Assembly: GCF_024713975.1 (NCBI RefSeq)
Contig: NC_091094.1
Span: 16,525,001-16,589,000 of the forward strand
DNA from: Paralichthys olivaceus
Taxonomy: Eukaryota > Chordata > Actinopteri > Pleuronectiformes > Paralichthyidae
DNA: 64,000 bases
Direction: 5' to 3'
Part shown: piece by piece, positions 1 through 12,520 of the stretch
Position numbering within the stretch: the first letter of the stretch is position 1
How the letters are laid out: every line of letters begins with the position of its first letter
Program-made: the position numbers and the translations under genes
The notes under the pieces: model-generated
The model's database searches: none
The model's input: only the letters and a program-made list of their open reading frames with translations
Told to the model about the DNA's origin: nothing

Positions 1-98
1 TTGGTGCACTGCAGTTAGCACAAACACTGAAACCCGCCCTCGTAGTTTCTCCTGTGGCGCTGCGTCTTTGGTGTGACCTCTGGGTGTTCCCTCCTCAG

Positions 99-1020
99 AT
101 GGACCCTGTCCAGAAGGCTGTGATGACGCACACCTTTGGGCCACCTATGGTGAGGACTAAACGGCCAATCATCTCATGCAACGTCTGCCAAATACGCTTC
201 AACTCAGAGGTAGGAACACTTAAAGGCTGTTTTCTTTTACAGACAATATCCAACTAATTCATTGTTCGCTAAACACCCAACAGCAGCAGTCAAAGATTAG
301 TTTAGCAAGCTCGAATGGGGAAAGTGTGTATTTGATACTTGTATGTTTACCATGTTTAACATTACATTCAACCTGCCAACCAAAGTTGAATCAACTAAAG
401 AACTCATTGGTCTGCCCACAAACAGTGGTGGTGCTTAGCTCTGTGGCCTCCCATGCATCACAATCACAGAGATGTGTTGATTTATGTAGAAAAAGCTACT
501 ACCATCTTACGTTTGTTAGGTTACAGGTGAAAGCCTCATTCACATCCACTGTGTAATATTCCTTACATTGTGAAAACTGGTCCTGGATGCATAAAAGCTC
601 AGGCTACTGGACTCTCAAGCAACCTCTGTCAGACTCATTAACCAAGATAACATTTGCTCAATGCAGACCTCATTTAAAAATCGTTCTTTCTGACAATGTT
701 AAAAGTGATAAGACGTTCTTTAAAACACACAAATATAAGTTGAAAAACAAAATAGGGTCGTGATAGCATAGAACAGTTTTACAATTAACCTTAATGTCAA
801 AGTATTAATACTAATATTAGGACTTCTAGGTCGAGGTCTACAACATAACATAAAGACAGGTGTTATGCCAACCTGAAAGAAAAACCACCTCTGTCTGAAA
901 TCACAGACTCATTAGGAAGTATCCATACAAATGTAAGAGAAATTCTAATAAAAATACCAGACAAGAAGCAGAGTTAAGAAAGAATTAATGTGTTCAATCC
1001 ACTTCCAACAACTTCAATGT

Positions 1021-1075
<55 letters not shown>

Positions 1076-2960
1076 GGATAGACCCACAATCCACACACAT
1101 TAAATCATGACCTAAAATGTTTGCTAGCTGGATCTGAACTTAGCTGGTGATTGACTGTACAGCTGGAGCAGGTGAAAATGTGGTTCACAGTTTCTCAGCT
1201 CCAATTTTAGCCTCTCCAGAAACGAGAGTAGGGGGAGGAAGATGGAGGAAAATCCGGCTTGTATACAAACAGTTTACGGTATCATTCTGGCACTCTTGTA
1301 TCTGAGTCCTGAAGGAACGTCAGAGTGTCCGAAAAGAAGCGGACAGAAATGTTGTTGTGCCTGGATTGCAAAACACATTTCTGGTGTTGATAGCAAGCCT
1401 TCGAGTTTTGCAAGAGAGTTTTTTTTAGTTCCCCAGCCTCAGAAGAGATTTTAATGGAGGGTTTTGAAATGTTTGAGGGAGAAGCAGCAGGATGAACTCC
1501 AACTAACACAAACTTGTCAGAGCCACTTTAAAGCTGATGGAGCACATTTTCTGCATTTCATTTGTGACAGATGGTGCTGTGCCAACATTAGGCCAGAGGT
1601 GATGAAACTTTAGGTGAATGTTTTGATGGTCCCTGTTAAAGAGGCTGTCGTGTTAACTGAAGATGAAAAACTAATAATAATATGGACACCCAAGACCCAG
1701 CTACTGGATGACATGATTCACTGATGACATAATTCCCTCCGCCAAGGGGATTATTTTTGTTTGTTAGTTAGCAGGATTATACAAATGCAACAGGATGGAT
1801 TTCTACAAACATTAGTAGAAGTGGTATGGGTCAGGGAAGGGCCCATTAAATTTTGGTTTGGAGGAGGATCACATCCTGGATTTCCAAAATAGAGCTTTTG
1901 TGACCTTTTCACATATTTTCCAGGGAACAATCGATGGGTCTACACAGAAAAAGTCACACATATTAAGAGAAAATATCCAGTAGTGTTTGCAACAGTTAGA
2001 ACTTAGCAGTGGTATGAGTGCTATCCTAGTATAGTGTATGTGCTTGTGCATGGAGAATTTTAGTTTGAACATTTCCACAGCATGGTTCACATTTCAGATT
2101 GATCTTCCTCACAACCCAAAATGTCCCACAGTAAAAACAGCTCTCCATCAAAATCTCTACAGTCAAAAGGGCACATTTCTGGAGCTGAATTTTTTATGTA
2201 GAACAATTTAACATCTAGAGTGAAGTTGAGTGATGTATGTTCGTGAATATTAAAAGGGCTTTTTCAGAGGGAAAGATTCCCCCAAACGACCTACCAGTGT
2301 AACCTCAAACTTAAACATGAGTAGAAATCAAACAAAAGCCTGATACTCAAGTCTAAAAATATAAACACGCTCCTGTGATGAAGTGCTAAATACTTGCACT
2401 CTAAAAGCAGTGGTGTGTAAAGGACACATGCAGGGGGGGGGTCATATGAAACTTGTGTAACACTGCCCTCTTCTCTCTGAGGGGCCACTTAATTATATCT
2501 CCCCCTGCTCAGTCCTGCATGTTCTCACATGGTCTACATGAGGTTAGGAGTGATTTAATTTACCTCAGCGTGTTCATATCTACATATTGCATGGGATTTC
2601 ACTGGATGTGCATGGGAAAATGTTTTGGGAGAGTGTCTCAGCCTCATGTCACAGCAGCACTATGCTGTGAGAGGTTTAATAGGGAGCCACCTGTTTGTCC
2701 AGCTTGCTGTTTTGCTGGTGAGCCGCGGTGTGCATCTGCTCCTCTGCAGCTCTACACCACTGTCCACAGTAACCTGAGAGACTGGGAGCTTAAAGCACGC
2801 AGGACATTCTTTAATAATGAAGGAATACTCTGCTTACAGTTTGGATTACTCCTGAAGTCCAGGCTGCGCTGTGGCTCAGAGGCAGAGAAACACATTATTT
2901 TTCGCAGTCTTCGACAGGTCATGATAAACCGATTATATTAATAAAACCAATATTTACTTC

Positions 2961-3011
<51 letters not shown>

Positions 3012-6000
3012 GCGGGTTGTTTAAAGGGAATTCTCTGGTACTCACACAAAAGAGGCTGGTTGATTGGTAAAGGCCATTCAGAAGCGGGTACATCTCACTG
3101 CTACTACACTGTAGCTCCACATGTTGTAATTACAACATTGAAATTCATTTCAGGCCACAGAGGACAGATTAGCCTGCCAGTGTTCAGTACAGCTCTGCTG
3201 CAAGGCTGACGTCACTCCATGCTGCATTAGCCACCGTCACCACTGCAGTACCATACTGGACACCTCTCTCTCTCTTTCTCTCTCTGATCAATCCGCCTCT
3301 CCTTCAACTCATGTTTCATTCATGTCCGCTGCCTACTATAGGCAGCAGAGTTTTTCCTCACAGTTTTCTCGTGTTTTCTGTTACTCCCTCTGTGCAGGGG
3401 GAGTACAGTACAGTAGTAATCATCTGTTCCCATGCCCACTCTCTCCACCTCACCAGCTTCTTCCCACCCCCTCCCCCTGTCACTGTTGCCTGTAGCCCGT
3501 ACAGTAGATCTGGCTGCACAACCAGCTTTCTGCTTTCTGTGCCATTGTCACTTTATAGATACAACATCAAAGCTCTTCCTGCTTATAGACAAAAAGGATT
3601 TCAGGGACATTCACTTGCTCTCATTTCTCCCCCTTAAATCCCATCTCTGCTTCCTCATTCATCTTAATCCTTCTTTTCACAGGCTCTGTCGCAGTTTCTC
3701 TCAGTTCATTTCACCGACTATGGCAAACAACATTTTTATTTTCGCGTTATTCACATTTCCTCCTAACACCAGAGATCAGGTGCCTTGATCTTGTTTACAT
3801 CCGATTGTCTCTGCTGCGTCTGGTCTCAACCCCCACCTCCTAGGCTGTCAGGCCTTTTATGCTTGAATTGATGGAAGACCTTCATCGATTTTTTAAGTCC
3901 TGACACTGAAGGTCACAGGGAGTGAAAGTATCAATGCTCAAGTATGAAAAAAAAACAATTGGTGGTTGCAGAAAGGGAGAAGAGAATTAGAAGGACAGCA
4001 GCACATAGTGTGGACTGCAACGAGCAGAGGGAGCATCGAGTATCTCTCACTTTCAGGCTCTCTGCTGTCATTTGCTCATCCACTTGTGGGTCTTCATCTC
4101 CTTGTCTAATTGCGGGGCTTTGGGAAGCAGCAGCCAAAGGAGTTGGGTTACACCAGCAGAGCTATATCTGCCTTTCTGTCATCACCAATCAGGAGGAGGG
4201 CTATATGGGTAACTATCATTGACAGCTAATACCCAAGGCTTACAGAGGCATCCCTGACACGTCCCAGTGGTCCCTTTGCCTCTGTGAAGGGCCCCACAGC
4301 CTTGTTATTGACATAACGGAAACCTGTCTAATCTCAGCAGTTCGCTGCTTGTGCATACACATGTTCATACAGTCACACACGCGCACAGTCTTGTATTAGT
4401 GAAGAGCTTAGAGGAACTATATTTGTGCTCTAACACCTCATGTTTTACTTTGATTTCATCTGATGCTGACATGCACATGCATATCTACACTTGGGAGGGT
4501 CCTTTTGCCCCCACCCAGTATGTCGAGAAAGAATTTGCATACTAGACGATTCTGCACCTTGTGATTTAGGTCTGATAAGAATGATTAGTGCTAGACAGAA
4601 AGGGATGAGCCCACGGTGGAGCCATGTGGGGGAGTAAGAGCATGGTGGCTGGAGTGGTGTATAATGTGTACGTGAGACTTTCATGCAGGGAAACACCCAG
4701 CACACATCTTCAAATCAAGATCATGCTTTATTTGTCAGAAAGAATTTTTAAAAAAAGAAAAAATTTCAATAAATCAATGCAAGCCTAACATAAAATATGT
4801 CTCCTATAAGATTAACTCAAATGAACCACAACACCAACTTAACACTAGTAGTAAGGACTTACTGAAATGTCCACACTTCATATTGTGTTCATATTTCCTC
4901 AGTTTAAACTGATCCTCTTTCATGCTATACTATACAAGGACAAGCAGGCACACACACACACACACGGATACAATATTTTCTTGATTTGATCCTTTTTTCT
5001 CTCTCTCTCTCTCTGTAACGGACTATCAACTGTCACTGGCAGCCAACGGCCCCTCCAGCCAATTTTAGATAATCCCACCACTCAATAATCATCAGCTCAG
5101 AAAGCCAGTTCAGTGATTACACCAGTAGTGAAGGAAGATGAGAATAGAGTCTGGATGGTACACACTTCCCTGACAACATCTGCAGCACATCACATCCGCT
5201 CTGATGCCTTTTTCTGAAATGCACCAAAAACGCAGGGTGCGTTTATTTGAACATGTATCGATGCCAATATGGTTTGAAACGTCCGCAAGTCACTCATGCT
5301 ACAATGTGACAAATTCAGATCAGTTAACTACAAAGCACAACCACAGTTTTCTGACTTCAACTCACATGGGTGCCATCAGGAGAAAATGGAATAAAGGTGG
5401 AAATGAGCGTCCACCCCTGCACATGCACGACGATTCAACGTAAATGAATCTCATGTTAATTTCTAATGTGTGTTATGTTTATGCCAGAGCCAGGCAGAGG
5501 CCCACTATAAGGGGAACCGCCATGCTCGAAGGGTGAAGGGGATCGAGACATCCAAGACAGCTCGTCTCCAAGATGGGGACAAACAGCACCCTCCCCTGAC
5601 TGCTTCCCCCTCCCCACCAGGCCCCTCACCATCCAGCCCTGTGCCTGATCCTAATAAGCTGGGTGAGTATTAGCTCAGATGTGAGGTTACATACACACAC
5701 ACACACAGGAATCTGTCACAAAGTGGCAGAGACGCTTCACACAGCTGCTGCATGAAGTGATAGAAACTAACTAGAGGAGTGTTGGTGAGCTGGTGATTAT
5801 TAAAGAATGTCTAGACCAAGTTACTGTTAATATGATTTATCAAAACTTCAAGACCATTCTCACAACTTGCATGAATTGTTCTCATTACAGACTCCAGAGA
5901 TCGGAGACATCATTAGAGTTATCTTGAAATAAACATGTAAAATGAGCTGTTGTCAGGTCCAGATATTAGACAGTGGAAAATCAGCATCACTGTTGTCACA

Positions 6001-8345
6001 CCTTTGAATCATGATCATCAAGGTCAAAGTGTGTAATCAATTACTAATGTAAAAACTTTGTGTCATGTTTACAGATGTCACCCAAAACTGTCCCAACTCT
6101 AACGAGTCACCTTTGACCCCTAGCCGCCTCCCAACACCCACACTGAGCTCAGCAGACACTGAGTCTCCCCTCGTACTTTCTGTCAGCTCGCCTTTGCCGT
6201 CCCCTCCTTCCCCAAACGCCGCCCTCAGTACCCCCCCAACAGATCCGGCAGCGGTGGCTCTTCCTGACTCCCTGTCTCCGGCACCCAGCCCGTCTTCAGG
6301 AGAGTCAGAGGAAGAGAAAGCCAAGAAGCTTCTCTACTGCTCCCTGTGCAAAGTGGCTGTTAATTCCCTCTCACAACTCGAGGCACATAACAAAGGTAAC
6401 TCAAAAGCAGCATTGTCAGAGAGAGCATATTTTCTTAAGTACATCACAACACACAGTGTGCACATGCAGGCTTGAAAGAAATAAACCTCTACAAACAACT
6501 GAGTCCTGCCATCTGCTGTCGCAGATTAAGTGTGGCTCTTTAGAGGATATTCTGCACATTCTGCATTTTAAGTTTGAAAAACAAAAGCTAGTGCATTATC
6601 GTTGTTTAGTGGTTATGATGGCAGGTTAAAGAGAAGTTTGACTGGATGCAGAAAAATTAAGATAAAAACTCCAAATGATCCTCTGTCTCCATCACTGGAA
6701 TTATAGGAAACACATGCAATTTATCAATTCAATCAATAGTAGCTGGAGGTTTCTATTATTTAGTAAATGTGCTTCACTGTTAACAGCCTTACTTACTGCC
6801 ATGCAATGGACTTTTCTTTTTATTGTTTCCAGGTACCAAGCACAAAACCATTCTGGAGGCTCGGAGTGGACTGGGACCTATTAAGGCATACCCACGCTTG
6901 GGTCCGAAACCCAGCCCAGAGCAGGGAGGGGAGCTGTCCTCAGACCCAAACACTCAGGAACGCACCTTCCACTGTGAGATCTGCAATGTTAGAGTCAACT
7001 CCGAGTTGCAGCTAAAACAGGTGAGAGACTTGTACAAAGACCCATGGAGCGTAAGAGAATTATTTCCCAAACAATCACAATATCTAATATCTACTCCCTT
7101 TTCATTTTCTGCTGCAGCATATATCTAGCCGGAGGCATCGTGATGGAGTTGCAGGGAAACCCAATCCTCTTCTCAGCCGGCACAAGAAGCGCACAGACTT
7201 TATGGTGAGGCCTCAGTTTGTCTCACATTCCATGTTTATTAATTCTCTCCCATAAGATTTAGTTGAGCCGCATATCTGCTGAGTCAGAGTGAACAGTCAC
7301 TGAGTCCATCCAAAACACGACAGGTTCCCAACTGATGTAACACAGTTGTTGTTACTGTGGCCACAGCTTTTCTTTGTCCTGAATACAGATGTGTGGACTC
7401 TTTTTTAAATGACCCTGAGCAGTCATTGCTTCACTTCATAGGCAGTGTATAAAGATGGAGAACATAGGGGCTCCCAAAAAGTCAAGCCAAATTATCTTGA
7501 TTGCACACTGATGGCTAGTGATTAGTAGTAAGTGGATGGGACATGGACCAAACTAAAAGTAAAAACACACATCAAGTAAATTTTCCTAAAACATGGTTTC
7601 TGTCATTAGAGTCATTCTTCAATATTGTCCAAGAGCCCATTTAAAATTGGTTTTAATTACTTATTTAATGCTATGAAATGGGGCAATGTCATGATTGACA
7701 GGCGAGATTGACTCGTGGTTGGTTGAGCACATGTATTGGCAGCTCCCTCCCACAAATACTGGCTCAAAAATATGTCTTTGTTTCAAGATGGCAACGCTCA
7801 TATCCAGGATATTTTGGCTTCATTTCTGGACAGTAGGAAGAAGCGGAGATGTAGCATCAGCTATATATAAAGTCTAGCTATACTTTTTTGGGGCGATAGG
7901 TTGATTGTTTTACCACACATTATGCAATGTCATCCCCATTTCCTTCCTCTGCCTATTGTTTAGCAGATGTGACAGAGCCCGACCCAAAACCATCTCTAGA
8001 TTTTTTGGGCTTGAGTTGGGTATCCATCCTCTAATACAACCCACATCATTTAGGTTTGCAGAAAACTCTTGCATTTATCAGTAGCTAAATATTTACACGT
8101 TAACCTCTTTGACTTTCTTACAGGAACTTCCAAAAACTCTGGGGGCTGGACTTATACCAAATCCCCTGGCTGTCGCTGCAGCGATGGCAGCCGCAGCAAC
8201 CTCCAATCAGCTGGCACTACGTTCTCCTGGGCCGGCCTCCCACCATCATCATCACCTCTTGCAGGGAACACCCCTCAGCCTGCTGAGGCCTGCCCCAGGG
8301 CCCATCCGCACCACGCATGGCCCGATCCTCTTCACCCCTTACTGA
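99..8345 (+). CDS. znf385a: Zinc finger protein 385A, 3' part (six exons)
   Basis: Exons read at 99-209, 5488-5662, 6075-6395, 6833-7020, 7118-7204 and 8124-8345. All have AG/GT borders and the phases join to 367 residues plus stop. The frame enters through an acceptor ending at 98, so the Met at 99 is probably internal and earlier exons lie left of the window. Three U1-type C2H2 fingers are visible: [15 protein letters not shown] (split across the first intron), [15 protein letters not shown] and [16 protein letters not shown] Ser/Pro-rich linker fills exon 3, and an Ala/His/Pro-rich tail ends in HGPILFTPY. Finger spacing and tail match ZNF385A better than the B, C or D paralogs as I remember them. 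Family knowledge: a nuclear/cytoplasmic RNA- and DNA-binding protein linked to p53 target choice and mRNA localisation. The 5.3 kb first intron (210-5487) holds microsatellites but no convincing gene. Being next to gpr84, as in human, supports the A paralog. Confidence 0.92.
1021..1083. repeat. (GATA)n microsatellite
   Basis: About 15 tandem GATA units with one interruption near the end, inside the first visible znf385a intron. Simple tetranucleotide repeat, likely length-variable between individuals. Confidence 0.97.
2964..3009. repeat. (TG)n microsatellite
   Basis: About 23 uninterrupted TG units in the znf385a intron. A CT-rich stretch follows at 3265-3290 and shorter CA and TC runs lie near 4950-4966 and 4999-5014. 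Confidence 0.97.
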
Positions 8346-9671
8346 TGGTGGGGGAACGATGAAGAAGCACACTGTGAAGAGGAGGCCTGTAACCATGTGC
8401 CATCAAGAGCCAGATCAGCTGCTGTGGCTCAGTGGACATAAATATGACTCTTCTTGGCACATACTGTAGTTGCAGACCACTGACAAATTGCAAATATTTC
8501 CGACTCCATCATCCCCAGTCTCCTTTCATTGCTTAACTGTCTGCCAATTATCACACTGACTCTGCAGATAGTTTCACGAGGAACTTAAACACGTCTCTAT
8601 CAAGCATGGGATTCCTTGAGCATCAGCAACGTAAATATCCATCTACCATATGATCCATTGAATCTGACACGAAACCCTACCTCTCTTATGTTTTTAACAT
8701 TCATCTCATTATTTATCCAAAGCATCCATGTTAACAAATACATGTGCTGGGTTAGATATAGTGTTGCCTCTGATGTTAGCTGGTATCATACTGTAGTCGT
8801 CACAGTATAGTGGATTGTATCACTGTACAGTTCTGTTTTTTGTGGTCTATAAAGAGAAAAAGGTTACAACAATTTCTGTAATGTTCCTGCAGTAACTGGC
8901 AAACATGTATAGTGTGCACACAATAGGTCTAGTTACCTCTGTGGGATAGAAACAGGAAGTCAAAGAGGAACAACCTAAGTGTAAAAATGACATGACATCT
9001 TAAAACTGTGCTTATGCACTCATCAACCACACTAGTGGTTTGGAGCAGTTGTGAGGAAGTGTTTACTCTTATAGTCCACAATAAGGTTGGATAAATTAAG
9101 AACAGAACAAGAGACGAAAGCCCATGCAAGGTTCGTAAAAGTAAGAGGTAAGACGTCCACTTTTAAATGGCTTAAGTACATTCATTTTTCCCATCCGCAA
9201 CACACTGGACAGAACAGAATGGCTTTGTTGTCTTAATGGAATAGTTTCTAACACTGTGAGAAGAGCAGGGCAATAGTTCATTTACAACTTAAGTAGCAGG
9301 TTTATTTGCATTTTGTGCACATTTGATGATACAGATCACAGTTTCACCACAATCACCCTTGAGGAGTGAGGAAACAGTGGGAAAGACACCAGCATTATGA
9401 TAGAGAAAGGAACAGAAAAGGACCACATACAAAGATGAGTACTTAAAAAAACAGAAACAGCAAAACACATGATTTTTGATAGCATTATAGGCCTGTAGTG
9501 GAGTAAAAAATGTTTAGTTTGTCTGCTCTGCCTTGTGTACTCTGACCCTACATGTTCCTGACTACTAGTGAAGACTGTCATAACGGCTTGTGACACATTA
9601 GAGGGAAACTTTAGGAAATGGAAACCGTAGCAATACTTTGAGCACTCCTGCTAACTTTTCTTGTTAACTGC

Positions 9672-9677
9672 AATAAA
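9672..9677 (+). promoter_or_regulatory. Probable polyadenylation signal of znf385a
   Basis: AATAAA lies 1.3 kb after the znf385a stop codon, in an AT-rich tract with no intervening ORF of note. The 8346-9690 stretch is therefore read as its 3' untranslated region. Other weaker A-rich signals could be used. Confidence 0.45.
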
Positions 9678-9886
9678 GAGAAATGTCTAAAATGTAATAA
9701 TTGTTATTTACGAGACGTGTATTGAAACATTAATGTAAATGTAGATTAAAAAAAATATTAAAGGTATATGTTGGGGCTTCCTAATTGTTCAGTTAAAATG
9801 AAATAATTAAATTGAGTTTATGGTTATAACTAATGTTGATTGATGAATTAATCTCATGTAAATGTATGAGCGCATGAGACTTAGGT

Positions 9887-10040
9887 CCCCACAATATGAG
9901 TAATACCTACACAGCCTAACCAAAACCTTATCCATATCCTATCCACAATTCACATGTTACCTCTTACTTTAACAAGGACCTCAGAAATGATGTGTAGCCT
10001 CATCAGGACCGAGCTTTATGAGGCCCCCTGATCCTGACAA
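9887..10040. repeat. Diverged dispersed repeat (guanosine/cytosine 'TCCTCACT' family)
   Basis: Contains the order of words seen in the clearer copies at 27035-27310, 42462-42777 and 59236-59424: gtccccac, a run related to taaccataacctta, and caaggacctca, followed by a CA-rich tail near 10080-10100. Much diverged, so assignment is tentative. Confidence 0.35.
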
Positions 10041-10609
10041 GTAGAAGCGTATTTTTTTAGTTTTGAAAAATGAAGACAGACACACAGACACACACACAGT
10101 TTTAGTTTAGTGTATCGGGCGCTAACTTGTTTAAACTATAATGTAGCATAAGTTTTCTAAATTGTCAAGAAAGAGTTGGGTGCCAGACAGGTTAACCTGC
10201 CAATTGATAAAAATATATTATGATGAGAGATCTAACCCAGGTAGCTTGTTATTCTAGCTACAAAAAGGCATCAAAGGAAAAGGAAAACACAAACAATTCA
10301 GTGCATCAATTAGTTTGCAATTATTAATCAAATCCAAACAACAATCACATCAAAAAAGTATGATTAATAAACCAACAACAAACATTCCATATTCATCAAA
10401 ATAGAAATTAATAGAAATTCACTTCCACATCAAAAAATGTAATGTTCATTAATTAATCAAATGAAATAAGGACTCCAGATAATTAGTGTTCTTTGAGTAG
10501 GCTGAGTTCAGATGATATATGAGAATGTGTGTGTGGGGGGAGCGTGTTCAGGAAAAAACATTTGTATGTGGTATTCAGCTTAGTTGTAATCTGTTCAATA
10601 TAGTCAGAA

Positions 10610-10611
<2 letters not shown>

Positions 10612-10653
<42 letters not shown>
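10612..10653. repeat. (GT)n microsatellite
   Basis: About 21 GT units in the znf385a-gpr84 intergenic region. Confidence 0.97.
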
Positions 10654-10654
<1 letters not shown>

Positions 10655-11430
10655 GGAGAGGGGACTTAATGTCCAATGAGTGGAAAATGGAGGCAATGTG
10701 TGTGTTTGAGGGGGGGTTCTTTAATCTCCAGGGAGAGTGAAAGATGAGGAGTGATTTCACCAGAGGCAAAGGGAAACAGGGAAGCCAGGAGAGTTTCAGT
10801 ACGGAGACAGACTTAGCTTTTGTGGTTCAACAGGGATCGGGTCATTTGCCTCTTTGTCCAGGAAGATTGAGAAAAAACAGCCGGTTCTTGGATCAACTGC
10901 CTCTATTCACTTTAATTTTGATCACTTTTCTTCCTCTTTTAGTACATAGGTCCAGAAACTGGTTTATCTTTACAAAGAGCTCCTTCCTTCACTTACTCTC
11001 ACTCCTCAGTTCTCTTCCACGCTGCCTTTGTTTGAGTTTCCCTCCTTTTTGGCTCACAGGTGTGTCCAATTTGTCATCTCCCTTGCCCCGCCTTCTTTTA
11101 AAGGGCCATTCTGTCTTTACTTTTCTCCTTACTGCTATAACAGTGTGGAAGCAACTTAAAAAAGAGGATGCACATAAAACAACAGGAGGCTTAATGAATG
11201 ATCAGAGGAAGAAAAAAAAACTGCAGAAAATAAATACGCAGCATTTTTTTCCTACTGTAAATACTATTAAATTACACCATGAATGAGAAGATTTCCTATG
11301 ATGTCTAATATTTTTATTGCACATCTGAAACGGTTGATGATGAAGCTGATCCAAGAACACTTCTCGTCATTTTGTTTGTTCACTGCAGGTGAAGAAAGAA
11401 AGTGGTTGGTATGGTTTCTGTGGTTTCTCC

Positions 11431-11510
11431 TCATGTTCTGGTGCAAACCTCACCTGGCTCATGAGCTGTATCAGCCCTGTGCTCTATGCTCTCATGAAAA
11501 ATACTAACAT
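11431..11510 (+). pseudogene. gpr84-like pseudogene fragment (TM7 region)
   Basis: Nucleotides 11431-11500 align by eye with the TM7 part of the intact gpr84 gene (17893-17961), including tcatgttctg, gcaaacctcacctggctca and ctatgct. Reading from about 11443 gives ANLTWLMSCISPVLYALM, close to ANLTWLNSCINPILYAVM in the intact receptor. One extra base in gttctggtgc relative to gttctgcgc shifts the frame from the preceding LMF, and a stop follows soon after TM7 at about 11516-11518. No earlier transmembrane segments were found upstream. It lies 5.3 kb upstream of gpr84 in the same orientation, so I read it as the remnant of a tandem duplicate. It could instead be the 3' end of a highly diverged receptor gene with introns, but the frameshift argues against that. 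Confidence 0.65.
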
Positions 11511-12268
11511 GCTTTAGTAAGTGTAATGTTTAGCACGTTAGTTGAATTAGATTCAGATGTTAGTAGATTGATATTTGGTAGTAAGTGCAGTGGCCGAGAC
11601 ATCCCACACAAGCACATTAAGGTAAAGGCAAATGCAAAAGCCCTGACAAAACTACATAAGCCACACAAAGGAAACACAACCACAACGGAAACACAACCAC
11701 AACGGACGTGAGCAACAACAGATGTTGACAATGAAAGAAGCAGAGTTACTTATCGTAGTCAAGTGAACCTTTGTTCATGAAAACCTGGACAAGTTGGTCA
11801 CTGCTTAAAATGAGCTGTTGTGGCACATGTGCATTTTTCCTCTTTGGATCCTCCATGAGGAAACTTAGAGGCTGGGAAGGTAAGAATTGGGAGAATGGGA
11901 GGAGGAAGGAAACTGGGACAGACCAGTTATGTGCTATACCAGCCAAGCATACTGTGGATGTATAAATCCATAGCAAAAAAATCCTGTGTTTTGTAGAATC
12001 AGCATGTGCATGAGAGAGACACCAGGCCCAGCTGTTAACATCAGGCACAGACTATCCCTGCCCCACCCACCAGCTTCATGAAATATGTAGGCAGACAAAG
12101 TTGGACAGGAAGAAGACAGGGGTCAGCAGGTTTTAAAAGAATATCATAGAATCAAGATTTAGTGAGGAATTAAATCAAGTTTAACTATCAAAATGTAGAT
12201 GTTATGTTTTTAAGCGTTAGGCCTGTCACATACATTGAAGTGTGCACATCATTTCCTGTTTTCTGTTT

Positions 12269-12520
12269 TAAAGGGGCCATATTGTGCAAAATACACTTTT
12301 GTATGGTTTTAAAACATAAATATTTGTCTCCCATATTTCTACAGATGAGGAAAAACACTCTCTCTCTCTTGCTTGCTCCACCTTTCTCAAAAGATCTATT
12401 CAGATATCGAGCCCCTCGTGACGTCCTATGCGGCTCCAGCTCTATTGACACTCTGGAGCTCAGTTTCAGGCCTGCCCAAGGTTCTGTTTGTTCCACCCAC
12501 TGTTTCACAGTAAATCTACG
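12269..12520. repeat. Probable dispersed repeat starting with aaaggggccatattgtgcaa
   Basis: A block with a start (aaaggggccatattgtgc) and an internal phrase (cctcgtgacgtcctatgc) that I recall as common in percomorph intergenic DNA. No coding features. Its boundaries and class are not determined from this window, where it occurs once. Confidence 0.35.

Noticed and set aside
1021-1083. Regular repeat spacing suggesting an array
   Set aside because: A simple GATA microsatellite with no spacers, so not a CRISPR; the host is a eukaryote.
2453-2941. 162-codon ORF in the large znf385a intron
   Set aside because: No domain, signal peptide, splice context or codon pattern of a real gene; it ends next to a microsatellite.
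10744-11286. 180-codon ORF in the znf385a-gpr84 interval
   Set aside because: Composition reflects C/T-rich then A-rich DNA; no transmembrane pattern linking it to the nearby gpr84 relic.
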